Part shown: positions 1 through 11,289 of the stretch, piece after piece
How the letters are laid out: every line of letters begins with the position of its first letter
Numbering within the stretch: position 1 is the first letter of the stretch
From: Mauremys mutica
Lineage: Eukaryota; Chordata; Testudines; Geoemydidae
NCBI RefSeq assembly: GCF_020497125.1
Contig: NC_059081.1
Coordinates: 63,694,768 to 63,758,767 of the forward strand
Direction: 5' to 3'
DNA: 64,000 nt
Made by a program: the position numbers and the translations under genes
Notes under the pieces: generated by a model
What the model saw: only the letters and a program-made list of their open reading frames with translations
Database searches by the model: none
Told to the model about the DNA's origin: nothing

Positions 1-120
1 TGAAAGTCCTCGCCTCGTCTAGTTGAGGCCCCGCCTCTTCTGGTTGAGGCCCCGCCCCCTGCTCAGGACTCCGGCGTACCGGTAAGTCCTTTAAATTACT
101 TTCACCCTGGTTAATACACA
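1..120. repeat. GC-rich repeat fragment cut by window edge
   Basis: The first 60 bases contain two near-identical copies of a roughly 20-base unit (gttgaggccccgcc...), then a C-rich stretch and a TTTAAATTACTTTCACC segment. The composition differs sharply from the AT-rich DNA that follows, and the layout resembles the end of an interspersed element continuing upstream of the window. The family is not identified. Confidence 0.35.
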
Positions 121-1480
121 TTAGCAGGATCCACATGGACAGCCTAGTGTAGGGTGGATTAACACCCCATATTGCCGCGAACTAACCCTTCCTGTTGACA
201 CGCCCCACGGGAGTTAGGCATGCAATGCCCGCTGAAATTCAGTGAGAGCTGAGCACCTAAATCTTCTTTGAAAACCCCTGACCCACCTCTGATCTTTTGC
301 ATGTCCGGTAGGCCAGATTCTCTGTTGTCCTGCACTTCATGTAGCCATGTTTATGGTGCTCAGTGAGAGCAGAATGGGCATAAAATGCTTCCTTTCAGAC
401 CCACTTTGCCGTGCTATGAATGACCGTACAAGGCCTCTGGGGATGGAGAATGAGGCCCACTGGGTGGACTGAGGTGCTAAGGAAGGCTCTGATCCTGCAG
501 CTGGATGTGGAAAAGCTCCTTTTATATTTATTTATTTATATATCTATATCTGAAATATTTTGCCCCCCCTCTTTTCAAATTTCTGACATCATTATAAGGG
601 TGGAACTAGATTGGCACAGTGCTTTTCTCTGACAGAAGTTTTTGCTGTTAAAAAGCAAAATGTCTTGTTTAATAAAAATTGATTTAGTGTTAAACAGCTT
701 TGGCTTGACTCCCAGATCAGGTAGTTCTACTTGTGGAAACCACCTGTTACGGTAGGGTTTTTTTTTTTGTTTTTACTCTTCAGAGCACGTGGTTGTCTGA
801 CAAAGAAGGATTTGCACTGTCAGGAAAATTGGGAATGGTAACTACTTTAACATAGGACATCAATTTAAAAAAATGCAGCTTATGTGTTTGACTATAAGAA
901 TATTATTTCCCTGTAGTTAAGTCTGTATTTCCATTATAAAGGCCTATAGAATCTCCAGGGATTATAGGATAATAAAATCTTGGCAGTAAAAAAAATATGT
1001 GCTGTGAGTTGGAAGTTGGCTTCAAATGTGTCAGCTGGGGATGGGATTTTTTTTTTTTAACCACATTTTAAAAAAATCAGTTTGCTTATTTTTAGGTTAT
1101 GTGAGATTTAAAAAAAGAAAAGCACAGTTGATTGTTTTCAGATTGATCTCTGTGCTGCAAAAGCTGGCATTCTGAAAGGGGAAAAGGAATTTCTGTGCTG
1201 TGCCTTGTTCAGGTAAAATCAATTGTTTACAGTGTAGAATTTTCAAAAGTGACTTAGGGCCTTAAAGGCCAGATTTTTTAAAAAGTATTTAGGCATCTAA
1301 AGATGCAGTCTTCATTGCACTGATTCCAGTGGGAGTATGGAGCCTAAGAAAGAAAGCTAATGTGCCAATATTTAATTGGTATCTGCAGGCACTACTAAAA
1401 AATACAGGCAGTGCTATGGGTAATGGTGACACCTTAGCTCTAAATATTGTATAAATTCTAAAGCTATATGTGACATCTTC
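121..1480. other. Noncoding stretch with one old hairpin-type relic
   Basis: No convincing gene or recognised transposon. Positions about 1241-1335 carry phrases such as tcaaaagtgacttagg and tatttaggcatctaaagatg, typical of the short palindromic mid-repetitive relics that recur through this window. The rest is AT-rich, with homopolymer runs. Confidence 0.5.
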
Positions 1481-2062
1481 ATGGAGGATAGGTTCATCAA
1501 TGGCTGTCAGCCAGGATGGGCAGGGATGGTGTCCCTCGCCTCTGTTTGCCAGAAGCTGGGAATGAGCGACGGGATGGATCACTTGATGCTTACCTGTTCT
1601 GTTCATTCCCCCTGGGGCACCTGGCGTTGGCCGCTGTCGGATAGGGTGACCAGACGTCCCAATTGTGAGGAGTTTGTCCCGCGTCCCGACCAGAGTATAG
1701 TCGGGACGCCATTTGTCCCGATATTTTGTTTCCTGTTCTTTGGCGACAATTCGGCAGAAAGTTCTTCAGTCGCGGACGGTCTTTGGCAGTATTTTGTTGG
1801 CAGGTGCTTCTTTCTTTGGCGGCAAGGTTTATTACTCGCCGCTGAAATACCGCCGAAGACCGTCCACAACTGAAGGGCTCTTTGATGAATTGCCGCCGAA
1901 CTCCCGGACGGGTGAGTGTAAAAAAAAAAAAAAAAAAGCCCCCCCCCGCACGGCAGTCCCAATATTTTCCTCTTAACATCTGGTCACCCTACTGTCAGAA
2001 GACAGGATACTGGGCTAGCTGGACCTTTGGTCTGACCCAGTATGACCATTCATATGTTCAGA
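1481..2062 (+). mobile_element. CR1 LINE 3' end, split by a MITE
   Basis: Positions 1481-1641 and 1992-2062 together form one CR1 3' untranslated tail. The first part has the tail phrases ggaggataggttcatcaatg, ttgccagaagctgggaatg and cactt.gatg. The second resumes with agacaggatactgggctag and ends in a TATGTTC-like terminus. The text between is a separate DNA transposon (1642-1991). The tail is 5'-truncated, with no ORF2 sequence. The orientation is plus because the terminal TATGTTC lies to the right. Confidence 0.85.
1642..1991. mobile_element. hAT-like MITE, TAGGGTGACCAGA family, long form
   Basis: A 350-bp element with terminal inverted repeats tagggtgaccaga and tctggtcaccctA. It is flanked by ctgtcgga (1634-1641) and ctgtcaga (1992-1999), an 8-bp target duplication with one mismatch inside a CR1 tail whose reading resumes exactly after it. 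The 8-bp duplication indicates the hAT superfamily. The interior differs from the two short copies at 10686 and 31302. It retains many CpGs and has a poly-A/poly-C run near 1920-1948. It encodes no transposase and so must have been moved in trans. Confidence 0.85.
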
Positions 2063-3597
2063 AGTTTTTTCCACTGGCATTTACTGTAATGCTAAAAGTA
2101 ACAAATGTATTGCACTCAGTAAAAGTGCTTTTGTATGTACATTCAGCTGGACTTGCCTTTGAGTCTAATGATACTGTAAACAGCTTAACTAGAGTAACAT
2201 TTCATCCAGATATTTCTTCAGTTGCCAAACTACAGCTGATGTTTTGCTACACATTTAGGGACATTAATTATTCATTCTTTGTGAGATGGAAATGTTTGTT
2301 TGACTACCTGTTTATTCCTTGTGCAGCTAAAAGTGAGAAATAACTAAATGTGTTCCATTTTCCCTCTGTTTTATAGTTTGTTAATGTGAGGATTGGTGGG
2401 GTTTTAAAAGGATAAAACCCTACTACATCTTTGTTGCTAATCAAAAAGCAGGAGCGATTCCATTTGACAATCAATAGTTAAAAGATTATCTCAACTGCTG
2501 TTTTCTCCCTTATTTGCTTAACGATTTTCTATTGCGACTCAAACATCAAATGTTTTATGGAAATCCCAGACAAACCACTATTCAGGGTGTTTTATGGAGC
2601 TGTTGATTGTCTTTATTTGGAGTCCTTAAATATATTCCCAATCCCCTAGGCAGGAGCTGTGTGCCTGGGCAAATAGCCAAGAGTTTAAAATCTACAAATA
2701 TGTTTACGAGCAGAAGAATAAGACCTACAAAACTGCCAGGTATGCAACCCAAAGTTGAAAGAACACTTATTTTTCAAAGAGATACTAGTTATATTTGATT
2801 CTGTGCCTTGACGCTTGGCCTTTTCTGAATGGCAGTCCATGGAGTCAGTTCTCAATCTTGCTAAGTGGCATAACTCTTACAGTAGATGAGAAAGTAATGT
2901 ATTTCCTGAGAAGGAAACTGGAACACAGTTGTTAGTCATAAATCAATAAGTTTGTTCTTTTTTAAAAGACTGGAAAACAGAGCAGCTTGTATGTCAAGTG
3001 AGAGAGAAAGTTGTTAATCCTTCTGAAGAGCCTTCTGGTGGTGAGGAAAACAACATAGATTGTAGAGAAGAAATAAAAAAAAAATCCATAATGATTTGCC
3101 CAGCTGAGAAGGCATGAAAAGGAAATAAATGAGGAGAGGTAATGGGGGCTGTCAGGACAGTCAGGAAGCTGAGACAATGGAGAAGAAAAACATTTTGGAG
3201 TTCAACAGCTAATTTAGGACAGAAGGACACCAAGGGCATTTCTGCTTGGAAATTCAGCAATGGTACTGTAAAGTGGTTTTGATGTGCCCGGGTGCAGTTT
3301 TCATTCCTGGTTTAATATTGCAGAGTTTGAAGAGATTGCTTAGCTCCAAAAACCAGAAGAAACTCTCGTGAGCCAAAACAAGAAAAAGCAAATGTTATCC
3401 GATGGAATTCCAACTGTGCAGAGATTCCGATCGATCAGCCCACTGTCTTTCAATGAGACTTACATGCCTAAGTGACTTTTGAAAATGAGACTTCTGCTCT
3501 TAAGTCACTTGGTCACTTTAAAATGTTAGTTGCAAAATTATTTGTATTACAGTAACCATTATAGGCTCCATCCAAGATTTGAGGCTCACTGAATTAG
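2063..3597. other. Noncoding, no recognised element
   Basis: AT-rich DNA without a supported exon. Positions 3421-3545 contain caatgagacttacatgcct and aagtcacttggtcactt, which look like another decayed palindromic relic. Nothing else stands out. Confidence 0.45.
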
Positions 3598-4475
3598 GCA
3601 TTGAACAAACACATAGTAAGATACGGTTGCTGTTCTAAAGAACTTAAAATCTAACCAGAGCATGGAAGGGGAAACGGGCACAGACTTGCACAAAGTCACA
3701 CAGCAGGTGTTTATATAATGCTGCTATATAAATCCATGGTGTGCCCACACCTTGAAGGCTACGTCCAGGCCTGGTCGCTCCATGTCTAAAAGGAGATAGT
3801 GGAACTAGGAAAGGTTCAAAGAAGGGCAACAAAGTTGATCAGGAGTATGGAATGGCTTCCTTATGAAGAGAGACTCAAAATATTAGGGTTCTTCAGCTAA
3901 GAAAAGAGACAACTGAGGGCAGATATGACTGGTCTATAACATCATGACTGGTGTGGTGAAAGTGAATAGGGAAGTGTTATTTACTCCTCATAACCCAAGA
4001 ACCAGGGGTCACCCAGTGAAATGAATAGGCAGCAGGTTTAAAACAAACACAAGGAAGTACTTCTTCACACAACGCACAGTCAACCTGTGAAACTTGTTGC
4101 CAGGAGATGTTGTGAAAGTCAAAACTGTAACTGTGTTCAAAAAAGAACTAGATAGGTTCATAGAGGGTAGGTCCATCAATGGCTATTAGTCAAGATTGTC
4201 AGGTTTGCAATCCTATGGTTAGGGTGACCATAAACCTCTGACCGCCAGAAGGGGAAGACCGAGATGGATCCCTCCAACTGCCCTGTTCTGTATACTCCAC
4301 TGAAGCTCTGGAACTGCTCACTGTCAGAAGATAGGATACTGGGCTAGATGGACCATTGGTCTGAGCCAGTGTGGCTGTTCTTATGTTATGAACAGGTCAG
4401 AGGCAGAGCTACGAATAGATCTGCTGACTCCTGGTCCAGTGTTATACTCACCACACTATCTCTGTGACTGATGTG
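3598..4475 (-). mobile_element. MIR/CORE-SINE broken by a CR1
   Basis: Positions 3598-3712 and 4391-4475 read as one reverse-complement MIR-like SINE. The left part has cacatagtaaga, cttaaaatctaa and gcacaaagtcacacagcagg; the right part continues with gtcagaggcagagct, tgactcctggtccagtg and a tRNA-like head. A CR1 fills the gap. Both parts are well diverged, as expected for an old amniote SINE. Confidence 0.65.
3713..4390 (+). mobile_element. CR1 LINE 3' fragment (ORF2 C-terminus and tail)
   Basis: The left part translates, with frame breaks, as the C-terminus of CR1 ORF2: the region that begins 'CVQAWS' in intact copies, through RRAT.., the 'YEERLK'-like stretch and the 'NLLPG' equivalent near 4095. 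The right part is the CR1 3' tail (atggctattag, ctgccagaagg, aggatactgggctagatgg, ending ttatgtta). It is 5'-truncated, with multiple stops and shifts. It lies inside a MIR, with short matching caggt flanks that may be the target duplication. Confidence 0.85.
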
Positions 4476-5037
4476 CTTTCCATTGCCTGATAACCCAGGA
4501 CTTGCCTGTCCAACGGCATCTTTGCTGAGAGTGTAGCTGCCTTGAAGGATCATGGAAGGTAGCCTCTGAGTTAGCCTGGTCCAGTCCATTAACGGCCTGA
4601 CTCTCTAAAGGGCAGAGCACCTAGAGTTTTTACTGACATCCCCTTTGAAAAATCAGGCAGTTAGAGACTCATAGATTAGGGAGAGAACTCTGAACCCTTC
4701 TCAAAGCAAATACGGTACCAGGTGTGATGTGTTCATATCAGCCTTTGTGGCTAACAAGGCATGATACTGTGTGCTGTCCCAGCTGCTCACCATACCATAT
4801 CATACTCTAGCTGAAGTTTAATCCTTGCAGCATGTGTTCTTCTGAAAAATCAGACTTTTCTTACCTAAGAACCTATCAGATATTTTGCTGGCAGGATCAC
4901 TCCATCTTTTTCACACTCTCTTCCCATTTTCCTCTCTCTCCCCTCCCCCTTTCTCTCTCTTCCCTGCAATGTTCATTATTTCTTTTCTCTCCCTTTTAGT
5001 CTCATCAGTTGAATCTCGCCCCTTCCTGTCATTCCCA
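4476..5037. other. Noncoding, with a long pyrimidine tract
   Basis: Unrecognised DNA. Positions about 4905-5038 are a long C/T-rich tract (cctctctcccctcccc..., tttctctctcttccc), ending in ttcccacag. It looks either like simple sequence or like the polypyrimidine tract of a splice acceptor; see the candidate exon that follows. Confidence 0.45.
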
Positions 5038-5038
5038 C

Positions 5039-5100
5039 AGGGACGTGAGCCATAGCGCGCTGCGGCAGTCGCTTGAAAAGAGAGGCCAGCCTCAGTAATA
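5039..5100 (+). CDS. Candidate 3'-terminal coding exon (uncertain)
   Basis: A strong acceptor-like signal (long pyrimidine tract then cccacag) ends at 5038. The following bases, read in the phase that starts at 5040, encode about 18 residues (DVSHSALRQSLEKRGQPQ) and then two successive TAA stops near 5094-5099. The short segment is rich in CpG (gcgcgctgcggc) compared with the AT-rich surroundings and matches no repeat I know. I do not recognise the protein. It could equally be part of a conserved noncoding element or chance. No partner exon can be identified in this window. Confidence 0.25.
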
Positions 5101-5924
5101 AATGATGCTCATTACCTTAAGTGTGTCCGACAGCAGTGAACACCCAACGAGAATGCTTAATATTCTAACATACCCTCGATTGGGCCAAAATCATTTTTTA
5201 ATTTAAATTGTTTTGTATTTTCTGTTTGTGTGAGGGGAGAGGTTTTTTCCCTTTCAAGCTTTTACATTCAGTTTTCTGGATCTTGGACGGTGTATGCTGC
5301 TTGACATCCTGAGAGGTGCTAAATGCCTGCAGGCAGGGATTTTCAGTACAAACCAGGCCAGCTTGATATTTAGATTTTAGGGGAAAAAATACTAGCAGAG
5401 AGACAGCTGTGCTTTAATCCCCTTGTCCTTGTTTTTATGGCAGCATAAGCTGGATGGGAAACCATGTGATTTTTTTCTAAGGGGAGGGTTAGTAAGACTC
5501 TAAGAAGTTATCTAGATGTCAGGGTTTTTTAATAACTAAATCGATTTAGTTGCCCAAGTGCAATCACCCAGTGTGGTTGTGTGGTGACTGCCATTTTGGC
5601 CGAAACACTGGGGATGGAAGATGAGATCCTCAGAACCAAAAGTGTGAGTCTCCATCAGCCTTTGTGGAATAGGCGGTGAGGAGTGATGTGTAACATACAC
5701 TGACCAGTGAGGTAAAGATGTATTTAAACACTTTAAATGGCATTTAAAACTGGATTAACAAAATCTGATAATTTTTACCAAATTAAACCAAATCAGTATA
5801 AATCCAGTTTACACTGGGTTAGGTGCATTTACATTGGGAGTGGGGGCTTTGTATCAGTGTAACAAAAGCAAAGTAGTTACTCTAGTACAAGTTTTCTACC
5901 ATGGACAAGCTCTGAGGATACAAA
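5101..5924. other. Noncoding, nothing recognised
   Basis: AT-rich DNA with a small palindrome (aactaaatcgatttagtt, about 5535) and no supported gene or element. The first 100 bases could be 3' untranslated sequence if the candidate exon before it is real. Confidence 0.4.
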
Positions 5925-6106
5925 AGGTGGTCTAGGGGATAGGTACCTGAGTGGGCCTCAGGAGACCTGCGTTCAATTCTTGCCAGAGACAGCCTGTGTG
6001 CAAGTCATTTAATCTACCCTGTTCCTCAGTTTTCCCATCTATAAAATGGAGATAATGCTTCCCTACCTCCCAGGGCTATTGTGAGGATAAGATCCATTAG
6101 TGATTG
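5925..6106 (+). mobile_element. MIR/CORE-SINE
   Basis: Reads through the MIR body in order: a diverged tRNA-like head with gttcaattcttgcc, then gtgcaagtcatttaat, cctcagttttcccatct, aaaatggagataat and ctcccagggctattgtgaggat. Diverged and without coding capacity. Confidence 0.8.
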
Positions 6107-6250
6107 TGAGGTACGTGGGGCCAGATTTTTAAAGGGATTTAGGCACTTAAAGATGCAGTAGGTGCCTACTAGGATTTTCAAAGCTCCTAGGCACCTAACT
6201 CCTATTGATATCAATCTGCGTCTTTTGGTGCTTAAATGCACTTACAAATT
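6107..6250. repeat. Palindromic relic repeat
   Basis: Contains ggatttaggcacttaaagatg, then taggtgcctactaggatttt, then gctcctaggcacctaactcc and attgatatcaat, closing with a partly complementary arm up to tttggccctctg. The two ends (gggccaga..., ...tttggccc) are inverted. This is a hairpin-type mid-repetitive sequence found many times in this window. Confidence 0.6.
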
Positions 6251-8311
6251 TGGCCCTCTGATATGATGGTGATTAAGTATCTAAGTACCTAGATAAAGGG
6301 TCAGAACCTAAGCTAGAGTAAATCAGCCTTAAAGTCAGTGGATCAGTAATTGACAACAGCTGGGTATCTGACCCTTCTTCTTTTAGGATCATGATGGTGC
6401 CTTCCAGTGCCAGTATAGCTCAAGTGGCATCAACGTTTCTATTCCAAACCTGTATATAGTTTTTAGAGGTGCATGACTTGGACATGGATAAAAACCCAAA
6501 CAAACCTCTTAGGTCAGTCTGAAATTTGGAGTTCACGGGTTGAAAGAAAAAGTGATTTGAAGCAAAACTTGACATGAACCCAACATCAGAACAGACTTCT
6601 CAAAGAGTACTGCAAGGCAGCTAACATTACAAGTAGTGAGTGCAAAAGAAATGGTGTGATACCGCTGCTAACTGAAAGGATGAGCAGTGGTTGTGCCAGC
6701 GATTTGATTGGGAGACCACAGATGAGGCCAGCTCAAAATAAACGTGACCAGAAGTCTGAAAAATGTGGAGTGCAAAACACACACCATCAAAATGGAGCAA
6801 TTAAAAAGGACTTTACTTACAAACACCTGTTCTAAGTGCTTTGGATAAAATGATGATTGTCGCTGTATGCAAACCTAAGAAAGACAGCTAGACAAAACCC
6901 CATGGGTTTCACATACATATCCTGCCCAAACAATGCAGTAGGCTTGATACAGTGTTCTTATAAAAGTGCTTGTTTACTGCTATCTTCTGGTGGCATGTAT
7001 GGGGACTGTATGCTGTATTTAAATGCTGTTCTCTCTCTTCATATAGTAATTCTCATTTTAGAATGGAAAGGAGAGCCAGGGTCAGATTCTCTGATGTCTG
7101 TTTTGATCCAATCCTTTCCCTTTATGTAAGAGGAAGCCTTTGGAGGTGCATCCTACTCTGCTTTCCTCTCAACCCCTCGAACTAGGAGTGTTCCTGGGAC
7201 AAAAGGTGTAGCGTGGGCATCCTTCAGCACCACCACTCCCCAGCTGTTGGAATGGCCCCTTAGGACTGTTTATAATTTATCAAAAATTAGAGCAGCCCTT
7301 AGGTTGCTCTGATTTACACTAGGAACTGGATTGGCGCACTGGCAATCCCCCTGATAGGGGAATGTAAAGATGGTTTAAAGCTGCCTTTGCCCCCCTTCCC
7401 TTGTCCTACACTGAGCCTCAAATGTTTAAGGTATCTATTTTATAATAAATGATAATTAGCCTTAATGTTATACTAATATACAATATGGTATAAATACACA
7501 TAAGGAAGAAATAGGATATACCAATATTATTTCTAGTCTCAAAAGGTATCTCAGGGACAGAAAGCAGGAAGACTGTCAACACCAGTTGATGGTGAATTCA
7601 ATATAATTGCCAAAGTGATAACACAAGGAATGAAATTCTATCCCCCCAGAGAGTGTAATATTAATAGAAAGCTACTCGTGTTTACAAAGTTTTCAGGTAG
7701 AGCCTCCATTTAAGCCCTTGATCTTATATGACAGTGAAAGTGGGAGCATTTTATAAGGCAAATCAAGATCTCAGGGGATCGGCATCAAGGGTAGTATTTC
7801 AAAAGAGAAAATAAAGATACTAACAACTCCAAGTCTACATGGTTTTGTGAACAGAAAGCATATTAAATGAAAGCTCCACTGCAATTTGAATGTGAGTTAC
7901 TCTTTGCTGCTTCACAGCTCTGGATTGTAGAGAGTATTTGCGCAGTTTGCTATGCAAAATCTAGGCTATCACTTAAAACACAGATGGAACAGAGGCATTT
8001 GTCTTTGATGGACAAATTTCGAAAGCAGTATCCTGAGAGTTTTTGCGTTCTCATTATCTAAATGTAAATTCTTCTGTCTGTGGCAATATGATCTTCTCAT
8101 TTCTGATAAATATCATATGATGGCAGTCATTGTACAGAAAACTGAGGAATGCCTGAACTGTATAAGTTAACCCGTGTGGAATTGCCTTATGTATATCTGC
8201 TTTCCTTTCGTGCTACAGTGTATGCAGTAAAGTCTACTTGTAAAGTTTTGAGCACATCTTTGCTTTTTGACTGGGTGGATCTGCATTATGGGAGACGCTC
8301 TAACCATGAAC
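6251..8311. other. Noncoding, nothing recognised
   Basis: About 2 kb of AT-rich DNA. Short open frames such as the 64-codon one at 7867-8061 have no start context, splice signals or recognisable domain, and are likely chance. Around 6300-6380 there is a further decayed hairpin relic (gtaaatcagccttaaagtcagtgg). Confidence 0.5.
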
Positions 8312-8545
8312 TAGAGCTGGTTAATTTCCGTGAATTGTTTTCACCATTTTTGTCTTTGTTTTCCTTCAAAATTCAGGATGTTGCCCATTTTTTTCCAGCT
8401 TAAAGCTCACTGAACTTTTATTGCTGATCAGAAAACGTTAAAAAAATCATGAAAACTAGTGGGGCTTTGGTCAAAATTAGAAATTTCATGAAAAATGTTG
8501 CCCTCCAAAATAGAATTTCTAAAAATAGTGACCAGTTCCGCTCTG
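8312..8545. repeat. Possible A/T-rich MITE with inverted ends
   Basis: Left end tagagctggttaatttcc is roughly complementary to the right end gtgaccagttccgctct. The interior is full of ttttca / gaaaa phrases that recur at 9810-10060 and 36650-36860. I could not read a clear target duplication, so the superfamily is open. Confidence 0.4.
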
Positions 8546-9809
8546 CAGAGTGAGGGGGAGAGAGAGACCTTTTCTGCTCACCTTTGATCCCACAATGGAT
8601 CCAGGTAAAGTTATCTGAGGTCAGGGAAATTGATACGTCTTTGAAAAAGAAAACTAGTTTGTGATACTTTCCTAACCTATAAACAATGGCTTGTATTACT
8701 TTTTGAGGCCAGTGGCATGCCCATTTAGATACCTTAGTGACGGCTCGGAGCAGGCCACCAAAGAATTCCCACCTTCATTTCCCACTTGGTTGCACTTGAT
8801 GCATATATTGTAGCACAAGGACACAGACCTTAGTGAACATGTTACTGAACCACCCCAGGAGCATCCCACAGAATGAATTATGGCTCCTTCCCTGCTCTAC
8901 CCCCCCCCCCCCGCTTGCTTCAGGGTAGTAATTATCTTCTGGCCCATAGTAATTTATTGTTAGTATTGCCTGTGTTCTGGCTCAGCTCTGTTGACTGATG
9001 CATTGGAGGCTGGTGCCAAGGCTCTGTGCCCATCCCACTCCTTTCCTGGTCCACGTCTGCCTATCAAGGTGCTTTAACCCATGCAGGGATTTAAGGTGGG
9101 GGCTTTTACTCCCCTTAGTGTCCCTGTGCAAACACACAGTCCAGGTCACAATCGAGCCCTTTGTCAGGGGGCATGTGATAGGCCTATGCTGTTGCAAAGG
9201 AGCCAAATGGCATTATTAAAAACAATGGCATAATGCAATGTAGTCCCAGTAATTGTCCTTCAGTGTCATGTACTGTCAGTGAGGCAGCAACTTGTGAAAT
9301 AGTCTGTTTCCTTCTTGCCATGACCTAACCAGAAACTGAACCACTTTATTCAATGCACTTTTTCCCAAGGGCAATTACCAACTGTGGGCATTCTGCCTAA
9401 TGTAATAAGAACAGAAGAAAATGTTGTTTACTCTCTACAGGCTGAGTAGACAGCAGTGAAGGCTTTTATTTCTTGAACAACAAATTGTATCACTATGTTT
9501 AAAATTCCCCTTTTCTTCTCAAACCGCTGTGCTCACAGAAATATCTTAATTATTTAAATTGTTCTCTCTTAACCAGTTGTTTAAACTTTACCATTCAATA
9601 TAATTTGTCTTTGGAAGTAGCACATCAAAGGTTCAGACACCTCTCCCGTCAGTTGTGAAACATAAAACTCGTGCTTACTCACTGAAATACTCTCCCTAAA
9701 AAGGCAACTTGAAAGTATCTTGGTAGCTGGGGTGTGACTACATTAGCCAATTGACTTATGGATGTGTCAGTTTGGACTTCAAAGAGGCAAAAAGCTAATG
9801 TATTCACTT
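8546..9809. other. Noncoding, nothing recognised
   Basis: Unremarkable DNA with a poly-C run near 8900. The overlapping frames of 73-74 codons at about 8982-9219 lie on opposite strands and look like chance. Confidence 0.45.
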
Positions 9810-10090
9810 TTTAAAATAACGGAACAATGTCAAAATGTTTCAAATGAACAAGTTTTTTGACAAAAGATGGCCATTTTGGTAATTTAAACTTTTAGTTTCT
9901 GTCCAGTGTTGTTTGTCAGTTTTTCTTTAAAAAAAAAAAGTTTTGGATTTCATTCTATTGTCATAAAATCCAAATTTCTACAAAATTTAGGAAAAAACAA
10001 CTTTTTTCAAACTTTTAAAAATTTCCATAGAAAGTACTTACTATTTTCCAGCCCAAAGAACTTATTAGAGCACTGCATTAGTGAGGCCAA
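9810..10090. repeat. A/T-rich relic related to the 8312 element
   Basis: Repeated phrases caaaatgtttcaaatgaac, gttttttgacaaaag and tccatagaaagta, with long A and T runs, resemble the interior of the element at 8312-8545. No ends could be fixed. Confidence 0.35.
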
Positions 10091-10677
10091 CTAGCCTTTT
10101 ACTTTTTTCTTAAAAAAAAACAAAAAACAAAAAAAAAACCCTACATAGAGCTGCTGTTCGTTCCACATTCCCACCAGCCATCAATCTGAGTCATCTCTTC
10201 CAGGTCTGTATCTACTTCTGGCAGGGCCAGTCCAGACAGGCCTGCCATGCCCGCAGACGTAGGTGGTTCCCAGGTCATGAAGCCTCCACCGATTCAAGTG
10301 TGCTATTTATTTCTCACGCTCTAGCGCTGTGTGGTGTAGTGCAGGAGCTGCTTCGTGCTCACAGAGAGCTCTATCGAAATGATTTTCACTGGTTTAGGTT
10401 CTGACAATCAGTCTAGCTCTGTTGTGGGTCAGGCCCAATACCTTGAGCTCCCTCGGGATTCGAGATATCTCCCTCGTTACACCGGCCTTGGCAGAGACAC
10501 ATTGCCAGTCCCCATGTTTAACGGGACACCTGTGGGCACTGTTCCCCCTAAATACACAAATACTAACAGCAATTCTGCACATATTTCTTATCCTCTCTCC
10601 TCTCTATCCCCCATCCACTCATCTCCCACACTTTGCATGGCAAGGCACTCACTGAAATGTGCGTCTTCCATATGTGG
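10091..10677. other. Noncoding, nothing recognised
   Basis: Starts with A-rich simple sequence (about 10110-10138). The remainder is of average composition with no supported gene or transposon. Confidence 0.45.
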
Positions 10678-10685
10678 CCTCTAAC

Positions 10686-10802
10686 GAAGGTGACCAGATG
10701 TCCCAATTTTATAGGGACAGTCCCGATATTTGGTGCTTCGTCTTATATAGGCTCCTATTACCCCCACCCCTGTCCTGATTTTTTTGTTGTCTGGTCACCC
10801 TA
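10686..10802. mobile_element. hAT-like MITE, TAGGGTGACCAGA family, short form
   Basis: A 117-bp element beginning gaaggtgaccagatgtccc (two changes from the family end) and ending ctggtcaccctA. Flanks cctctaac (10678-10685) and cctccaac (10803-10810) are an 8-bp target duplication with one mismatch. It matches, in the opposite orientation, the copy at 31302-31426. Noncoding. Confidence 0.85.
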
Positions 10803-10810
10803 CCTCCAAC

Positions 10811-11245
10811 TGAGGGACTTTGTACGTAACTGTAGATTGATTTAAACAGCCCTGAATGCTGATGTTCCACTGCAATTTTTCCAAATTTAGGGGAAAATCT
10901 TGCTCTTGGGTTTGCAGGGCAGAACTCCGTTGCACATTATGGGATAGGTCCCCCCCAATGGATGTAGTGTATAACATTCAAGAGAGATGGCCCCAGTATG
11001 CATAAGAGATCCATACTCTGTACCTGACTGCGGGATTTAGTCTTTTTCTATTGGAGGAATGATCAGTGTAGAATTCCCAAGGAATGAGATTAATACTTCA
11101 GCTTTAGATCCCATTTTGAGTAGAAATGGGCCAAAATTAGTACCATAGTGCCATTTGTTCTCTCCCTTGCCCCCAGATCTTGGTAGCTGGATAAAAATGG
11201 TCCTGGTCTGAATCACCCCTTAATTTCAGCTTGGCAAGCCAGAAA

Positions 11246-11248
<3 letters not shown>
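10811..11248. other. Noncoding, nothing recognised
   Basis: No gene or repeat that I can name. Confidence 0.4.
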
Positions 11249-11282
<34 letters not shown>

Positions 11283-11289
11283 TGTGTGT
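11249..11289. repeat. (GA)n/(GT)n microsatellite
   Basis: An uninterrupted AG dinucleotide tract of about 32 bp followed directly by TG repeats. Confidence 0.95.

Noticed and set aside
4221..4235. A fourth TAGGGTGACCA-family MITE (ttagggtgacca)
   Set aside because: The matching inverted end is missing and the bases align with the normal CR1 tail text at that point.
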